A stretch of DNA of 19,103 nt from an uncultured Eggerthellaceae bacterium (lineage in GTDB: Bacteria; Actinomycetota; Coriobacteriia; Coriobacteriales; Eggerthellaceae): the NCBI GenBank assembly GCA_934617425.1, contig CAKTUD010000009.1, forward strand, positions 1 through 19,103, written 5' to 3'. The translations under genes and the position numbers were made by a program. The notes beneath the pieces are model-generated. The model was not told the DNA's origin, ran no database searches, and saw only the letters and a program-made list of their open reading frames with translations. Below, piece by piece: positions 15,164-19,103 of the stretch (within the stretch, counting starts at the first letter, position 1; every line of letters begins with the position of its first letter).

Positions 15164-16486
15164 GTGTTTGATCAGTTCTTCTCGCAGATATCGTTCGTCG
15201 ACGTTTTCAATATCTGCGTGCTTCTGGTTTTCACGATTTGCTACACATATCAGCTCTTCTATATCTTCGAGGTGCTGGTTCATCGTCATCAGGGCCTCAA
15301 GGCGCAGAAGAACCATCGCTATGCCGTGGTTGTCGCCGCGCGTAACGAGCGTGCTGTCATAGGCAACCTCATCCATTCCATCAATGTGCAAAATTATCCG
15401 CAAGAGCTTATCGACGTTTTCGTCGTTGCCGACAACTGCACCGACGACACGGTCGAAGTCGCTCGCGAAGCGGGTGCGACGGTGTTCAAGCGCACTAACG
15501 ATAAGGAAGTGGGCAAGGGCTATGCGCTCGATTATGCCTTCCAAATCATCCGTTCGCGCTACGCCGATCGTGGATACGAAGCTTATTTCGTCTTCGATGC
15601 CGATAACGTCCTCGATGTGAACTACTTCCGAGAGATGAATAAAACCTTCGATAACGGTGCCAAGGCGTCCACTAGTTATCGCAATTCGAAAAATTACGAT
15701 TCCAACTGGATTTCCGCCGGCTATGCAGTTTGGTTTTTGCGCGAGGCGAAGTTCTTGAACCAAGCTCGCCTTAACCTTCACACGAGCTGCGCCATTTCGG
15801 GCACGGGCTTTTTCATCTCCGCCGATATAATCGAGGCTGCCGGCGGCTGGAAGTGGCATCTTCTCACCGAGGACATCGAGTTCTCGGCTTCGAGCATTCT
15901 CGATGGCGTGCGTATCGCGTATTGTCCTACGGCGGTGCTCTACGACGAGCAGCCCACTACTTTTCGCGATTCGTGGAATCAGCGTGAGCGTTGGGCAAAG
16001 GGTTTCTATCAGGTGTTTTGGAACTATGGCGCGCGTTTGGTAAAGGGAGTCGTAACAAATCCCAAAGGACATCGTTTCGCTTGCTACGATATGCTCATGA
16101 CGATTGCTCCGGGCATGCTGCTTACCATTATCTCGGTGATCTTCAATGCCATCATCATCGTTTTGGGCATTACGGGGGCGATGTCTACGGGCACGGTGGT
16201 CGCTTCGTCTATATCTTCCATCATCTTCTGTTTGGCGAACTATACATTGTTCATGTTCGTGAACGGCGTTCTCACCACTTTTGTCGAATGGGATTCCATC
16301 CATTCGACCACGTTTCGCAAGATACGCTACATGTTCACGTTCCCTTTCTTCATGTTGACGTACGTCCCCATTGCACTCGTCGCTCTCTTTCACAACACGC
16401 AGTGGAAGCCCATTCGCCACACTATCGACGTTGGTGTGGAGGATATTACCGAACAAAGCGCGAAGGTTGAGAATAGCCGTCTCTGA
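15164..16486 (+). CDS. Processive family-2 glycosyltransferase, membrane bound
   Basis: This 440-residue protein resembles membrane beta-glycosyltransferases of the IcaA/PgaC/NodC/hyaluronan-synthase type. It has an N-terminal membrane span (about 10-37), then a GT-A catalytic domain with AARNER (58-63), VVADNCTDD, the metal-binding DAD at 145-147, the TED motif of the catalytic base at 235-237, and the processive QxxRW motif QRERW (273-277). Three or four C-terminal spans (about 308-405) follow, and the end WKPIRHT is family-like. Such enzymes polymerise a sugar from a UDP donor on the cytoplasmic face and export the chain; the polymer made here cannot be inferred. The start is GTG 15164 with AAAGGG 10 bases upstream. 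No deacetylase or other polysaccharide gene is adjacent. It converges with comFC. Confidence 0.9.
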   Translation: MFDQFFSQISFVDVFNICVLLVFTICYTYQLFYIFEVLVHRHQGLKAQKNHRYAVVVAARNERAVIGNLIHSINVQNYPQELIDVFVVADNCTDDTVEVAREAGATVFKRTNDKEVGKGYALDYAFQIIRSRYADRGYEAYFVFDADNVLDVNYFREMNKTFDNGAKASTSYRNSKNYDSNWISAGYAVWFLREAKFLNQARLNLHTSCAISGTGFFISADIIEAAGGWKWHLLTEDIEFSASSILDGVRIAYCPTAVLYDEQPTTFRDSWNQRERWAKGFYQVFWNYGARLVKGVVTNPKGHRFACYDMLMTIAPGMLLTIISVIFNAIIIVLGITGAMSTGTVVASSISSIIFCLANYTLFMFVNGVLTTFVEWDSIHSTTFRKIRYMFTFPFFMLTYVPIALVALFHNTQWKPIRHTIDVGVEDITEQSAKVENSRL

Positions 16487-16514
16487 TTTATCTCCCGTTT
16501 TGCTTATTCCTCGT

Positions 16515-17291
16515 TTAGTAGACGCGGGTGAACGTGGCGCAGCGTATTTCTTCAAAACCCGTTTCCAAAAGAGCTTCGCTTGCCGCGCAAAGGGTCGACC
16601 CCGTTGTATACACGTCATCGATGAGGAGAAGGCGTGTTGCCAGCTTTGCTATATCCGCTGCCCCTTCTTTTATGGCAAAGCTACCGGACAGGTTCTCGAC
16701 GCGCTCCCTTTGTGTTAGTTGTCGTTGGTCGGCAGTGGTTGGATTGCGAAGGGTTTTCGCAACTGGTCTCTTCAACAGAGTTGCGATCTCTTCTGCAAGC
16801 AGCAGACCGTGATCGAATCCTCGTCGTCTGACGGCGTCTCTCGATGCGGGCACGAATGTTATGGCATCGATGGGCCAATCAAGGGGAACGGCTCTCGCCA
16901 TCATCGTCGCCATGACGTTTGCGAGGCGCTTTTCACCACCGTCTTTATAGGTGCGCACGATCAATCCTGTTTCCGGAGAGAACAGCGTTGCGTTGACGCA
17001 GGATGTATAGGGGAGCAAGGAAAGTCCCAGGCGTTTCAGCGCAATGGGATTGCACTCTGTGCAGGCGATGCGGCCGAAAGGGGCTCCGCATCGCCTGCAC
17101 GCTTGCCATTGGTCTATGTAGGGGAGATTTTCCGCGCAGGTGTTGCAAAGCGTTTTTCCAGGTGCGTCGCAGATAACGCATCGTGTCGGCCAAAGGGCTT
17201 CCGCTGCAATTTCTTTTGATGATCGGGAGATTTCCCTTAAAAGCTCTATTGCCGTAGCCCTATTGCTGTGATTTCGCTCGGTATTCTTCAT
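16515..17291 (-). CDS. comFC: ComFC-type phosphoribosyltransferase
   Basis: This 258-residue protein belongs to the ComF/GntX family linked to DNA uptake in competent bacteria. It has an N-terminal double zinc-ribbon with CVIC, CNTC, CRRC and CTEC pairs, a linker ending in YKDGGEKRLAN, and a type I phosphoribosyltransferase domain with FVPASRDAVRRRGFDH and the PRPP-binding loop LLLIDDVYTTGSTL. The ATG at 17289-17291 is preferred; an in-frame TTG at 17339 would add 16 residues. The binding site before the ATG is weak (GAG seven bases upstream). In Bacillus the gene follows comFA, but no ComFA helicase is in this window. The stop is 28 bases from the convergent glycosyltransferase stop. Confidence 0.88.
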   Translation of the reverse strand: MKNTERNHSNRATAIELLREISRSSKEIAAEALWPTRCVICDAPGKTLCNTCAENLPYIDQWQACRRCGAPFGRIACTECNPIALKRLGLSLLPYTSCVNATLFSPETGLIVRTYKDGGEKRLANVMATMMARAVPLDWPIDAITFVPASRDAVRRRGFDHGLLLAEEIATLLKRPVAKTLRNPTTADQRQLTQRERVENLSGSFAIKEGAADIAKLATRLLLIDDVYTTGSTLCAASEALLETGFEEIRCATFTRVY

Positions 17292-17357
17292 TTGTACTCG
17301 TTTCCCATCTAGCGAATTTAGCGTAGCAGCGACGTCCAACGCGCTCCAATCAAGAAT

Positions 17358-17642
17358 TTATCTAACGTCGAGTCGAATTTTGCTAATGGTGCAACAAGGA
17401 TTCGTCAGCGAGTATTCGGTTTCTCCGCACTTGCCAATCAAGATTTCGGGTAGGTCATACTTGGCGTATCGGGCTTTTCGCCAATCTGCTAAACTAAATA
17501 GGCTTCTTTCGTGTCTGTAGTTGCGAAACCTTCGGGTTTTCAGTCCATGGCAGACGCGGTCAAAAGGATCCACGTAAGCCGGCGCTTGGCGTCTGGCGAG
17601 CACGGCGCGTTCTAGATGTAAGACGCATCGCTCGAATACCAT
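17358..17642 (-). CDS. Uncertain small hypothetical protein or gene remnant
   Basis: An open frame of 94 codons from ATG 17642 (97 from a TTG at 17651) encodes a basic, Cys-containing polypeptide with the segment YDLPEILIGKCGETEYSLT near its end. I do not recognise the family. No ribosome binding site precedes either start. Base composition is less GC-rich than the flanks, and the frame fills most of an otherwise empty gap, so it may be a small gene, the remnant of a larger one, or chance. Confidence 0.25.
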   Translation of the reverse strand: MVFERCVLHLERAVLARRQAPAYVDPFDRVCHGLKTRRFRNYRHERSLFSLADWRKARYAKYDLPEILIGKCGETEYSLTNPCCTISKIRLDVR

Positions 17643-17793
17643 AATTCGCAACAGGGGTTGCGGCGGGCGAGAGGGTGAAGTGAGAGCTTAGCCCCTATGC
17701 GCGGGTGTGGGGTCGAAAACTAGGTCAGGCGAGAGAAGCTTATTTCGATAGTCGGCGGGCGCTGTCCGTCGAGATAGTGGAGGGTTTATCGCA
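17643..17793. other. Intergenic stretch before the binding-protein gene
   Basis: With the weak frame to its left, this is part of a region of about 500 bases (17292-17793) without a confident gene. It holds short direct repeats (GGCGAGAG twice; GATAGT at 17747-17752 and 17773-17778) and, at its end, GGAGGG before the next start. No consensus promoter, tRNA or riboswitch was recognised. Confidence 0.4.
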
Positions 17794-18711
17794 ATGAAGC
17801 GTATTAAGTTGCTCGCTATGGCGTGCGTCGTGGCGCTGTGCTGTTCGGTTTTGCTGGCGGGATGTTCCCAGCAAAGTTACACGCCCACCCCTAAAGAGCA
17901 GACGATTTCCAACTCGGCATTGACTTCTTCGGGCACTTTGCGCGTTGGCGTGAATGCACAGGCCGCTCCCCTTGCTGGTCAGACATCTTCTTCGTCCGAA
18001 ATCGTGGGCATTGACGTTGATGTTGCGGCGGCCATTGCCGATCAGCTCGGTTTAAAGCTCGAGGTAGTTGACGTGGGAACCGACGCCGAGGGCGCTCTCT
18101 CAAGCAAGCGCGTCGATATTGTGCTTGGGATTGACTCTGCTACTACGGATACGAGCTACTGGCGTTCTAACTCTTATCTCCAGACCGGAGTGGCGTTGTT
18201 CGCCCTCTCCTCGAAGACGAGCATTCCTGCGGCGGATAGCAATCCTTCCGTTGCCGCTCAAACTTCATCTAAGAGTTCTTGGCGTGTAACCAACTTGTAT
18301 GGAGACAAAGCTCTCAACGCTCAAAGCGATTTGAAATCAGCTTTCGCGGCTATGACGAGCGGCAAGGTCGATTATGTGGCGGCCGATGCCATTATCGGCA
18401 CCTATGTAGCCCATTCGGGGAATTACGACGCTAAGGTCATTGCCCTTCTCCAAGACGTTAGCGGCTATTGCGTAGGCGTCGCTTCGAGCAATACTGATTT
18501 GCAGTCGGCGGTAACAAGCGCTTTAAAGAAGATGGTGGATGGCGGTACCGTCGACATCATCGAGACCAAATGGCTAGGCTCTTCGATGGACCTCGACAAC
18601 ACCAGCGTAGTGAAAGCCTCGAAAGCGTCCCCGAAGACGTCGTCCGATTCCGAGGAGTCTTCTGATGAATCGACGCCAAGCGAAAACGACTCCGACTCTT
18701 CTGCAGAATAG
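17794..18711 (+). CDS. Family-3 solute-binding lipoprotein (amino-acid type)
   Basis: This 305-residue protein begins with a lipoprotein signal peptide (MKRIK, a hydrophobic stretch, then the lipobox LLAGC with Cys24), so it is anchored outside the cytoplasmic membrane. The body follows the family-3 periplasmic binding fold: GTLRVGVNAQAAPL, VGIDVDVAAAIADQLGLKLE, VDIVLGIDSATTDTSYWR and KVDYVAADAIIG. These usually bind polar amino acids for ABC importers. The first pocket motif lacks the aromatic residue usually found there (AAPLAG). After residue about 265 the chain ends in a Ser/Asp/Glu-rich acidic tail, absent from typical members. No permease or ATPase gene is adjacent, so it is an orphan here. 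The ATG has GGAGGG nine bases upstream. Confidence 0.88.
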   Translation: MKRIKLLAMACVVALCCSVLLAGCSQQSYTPTPKEQTISNSALTSSGTLRVGVNAQAAPLAGQTSSSSEIVGIDVDVAAAIADQLGLKLEVVDVGTDAEGALSSKRVDIVLGIDSATTDTSYWRSNSYLQTGVALFALSSKTSIPAADSNPSVAAQTSSKSSWRVTNLYGDKALNAQSDLKSAFAAMTSGKVDYVAADAIIGTYVAHSGNYDAKVIALLQDVSGYCVGVASSNTDLQSAVTSALKKMVDGGTVDIIETKWLGSSMDLDNTSVVKASKASPKTSSDSEESSDESTPSENDSDSSAE

Positions 18712-18736
18712 ATTCTGTAAAATAAGGTTACCTATT

Positions 18737-18766
18737 ACGACCGCGCTTCTTCGGCGCGGTCGTTTT
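18737..18766 (+). terminator. Intrinsic terminator after the binding-protein gene
   Basis: ACGACCGCGC (18737-18746) pairs exactly with GCGCGGTCGT (18754-18763) around a 7-base loop and runs into TTTT (18763-18766). It begins 25 bases after the stop codon and insulates the gene from the downstream rRNA leader. Confidence 0.9.
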
Positions 18767-18991
18767 GCATCTGGGGTTCTCTCTCTGCGTATGGAAGCAG
18801 ATAATCATTAGGCATTTTGAATTGTTTTAGTGCTACGAGTGCTTTTCTGTTTAGTGGTTCCCATCGCGCGGGTTACTTACCATGCCGGTCTTCCGCGTTT
18901 GGCGCCAAGGCTCGTTCCCCGCCGCCCCTCCCCGGGGCGCGCCCCCGTCCCGGCCCCAGCCCCCCGTTTGTGTAGGAATCGTGTGCATCCA

Positions 18992-19009
18992 TCCCGTCGC
19001 TTGACGGGA
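18992..19009 (+). repeat. Hairpin in the rRNA leader
   Basis: TCCCGTC (18992-18998) pairs with GACGGGA (19003-19009) around the loop GCTT. Outer CCAT and ATGG segments can extend it with an internal bulge. Confidence 0.6.
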
Positions 19010-19064
19010 GGGGATGGGGAGAGTAGTTTATCTCCTTGCCGCAAGCGACAGCGAAGCGGCGGCG

Positions 19065-19086
19065 GGCCCGCCCGGGAGGCGGGGCC
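19065..19086 (+). repeat. GC-rich hairpin just before the boxA-like motif
   Basis: GGCCCGCC (19065-19072) pairs with GGCGGGGCC (19078-19086) with one bulged G and a 5-base loop. It stands three bases before CACCTTGAGAACC and could be a processing or antitermination structure. Confidence 0.5.
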
Positions 19087-19103
19087 GGCACCTTGAGAAC
19101 CGG

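Larger units (their letters stand above)
18780..19103 (+). promoter_or_regulatory. Probable leader of an rRNA operon (pre-16S)
   Basis: This 324-base tail has no convincing gene. It starts AT-richer (18800-18850, where an rRNA promoter should lie, though no clean -35/-10 pair is seen), then becomes very GC-rich with many C-runs (18901-18970) and hairpins. It ends with CACCTTGAGAACCGG (19089-19103), which resembles the boxA-like TTTGAGAACT element found upstream of actinobacterial 16S genes. I infer that a 16S gene follows beyond the window. Confidence 0.6.

Noticed and set aside
14987..16618. 543-codon open frame on the minus strand
   Set aside because: It is antisense to the glycosyltransferase gene, which has all catalytic motifs; no protein family is seen in the antisense frame.
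17680..17740. tRNA or riboswitch before the binding-protein gene
   Set aside because: No TTCGA-type T-loop with matching stems and no known aptamer core could be identified.
18830..19096. Open frames in the GC-rich right end
   Set aside because: They are Pro/Arg-rich low-complexity translations of a probable rRNA leader, with no ribosome binding site.

Overview
The window is a chromosomal segment of a moderately GC-rich, Gram-positive-type bacterium. An actinobacterial lineage of the class Coriobacteriia (Eggerthella/Slackia/Cryptobacterium relatives) fits best. This placement is inference from the gene order ffs - dedA - dnaX - ybaB - recR, the Ser/Ala/Pro-rich DnaX tail, the lipoprotein-type binding protein, strong AGGAGG-like ribosome binding sites and the 'CCTTGAGAACC' pre-16S signature at the right edge. 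No 16S sequence is present to prove it. Most of the window is housekeeping genome, not an island: no transposase, integrase, phage gene, CRISPR array or tRNA gene was seen.

Left part, plus strand (1-4447): a short repeat-bearing stretch that may be the tail of an upstream gene, then a 14-TM DHA2-type MFS drug-efflux transporter, then a 940-residue soluble protein with C-terminal TPR-like helices and no recognisable enzyme domain. The latter is the least explained gene in the window.

Middle, minus strand (10312-4467): an alkylsulfatase-like metallo-beta-lactamase-fold hydrolase, histidyl-tRNA synthetase (hisS), aspartyl-tRNA synthetase (aspS, with a signature suggesting a non-discriminating enzyme), a strong intrinsic terminator, and an RlmI-type 23S rRNA cytosine methyltransferase just behind that terminator. 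The group is mostly translation related.

Right part, plus strand (10464-16486): the SRP RNA gene ffs with its own promoter and built-in terminator, a DedA membrane protein, then dnaX - ybaB - recR, a classic replication/recombination cluster in which ybaB and recR are 8 bases apart. A processive family-2 glycosyltransferase with its own dyad-containing promoter follows. It converges with a minus-strand comFC-type phosphoribosyltransferase gene (17291-16515).

Right edge (17292-19103): about 500 bases with no confident gene (one weak minus-strand open frame), then an orphan family-3 solute-binding lipoprotein with an acidic Ser/Asp/Glu tail, a strong terminator, and a very GC-rich, hairpin-rich segment read here as the leader of an rRNA operon whose 16S gene should begin just beyond the window.

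No complete new multi-gene system can be demonstrated. The most useful leads are the unknown TPR protein, the palindrome between the hydrolase gene and ffs, the three-cysteine zinc module of DnaX, the insertion in the RlmI PUA domain, the dyad in the glycosyltransferase promoter, and the orphan acidic-tailed binding protein beside the rRNA leader.
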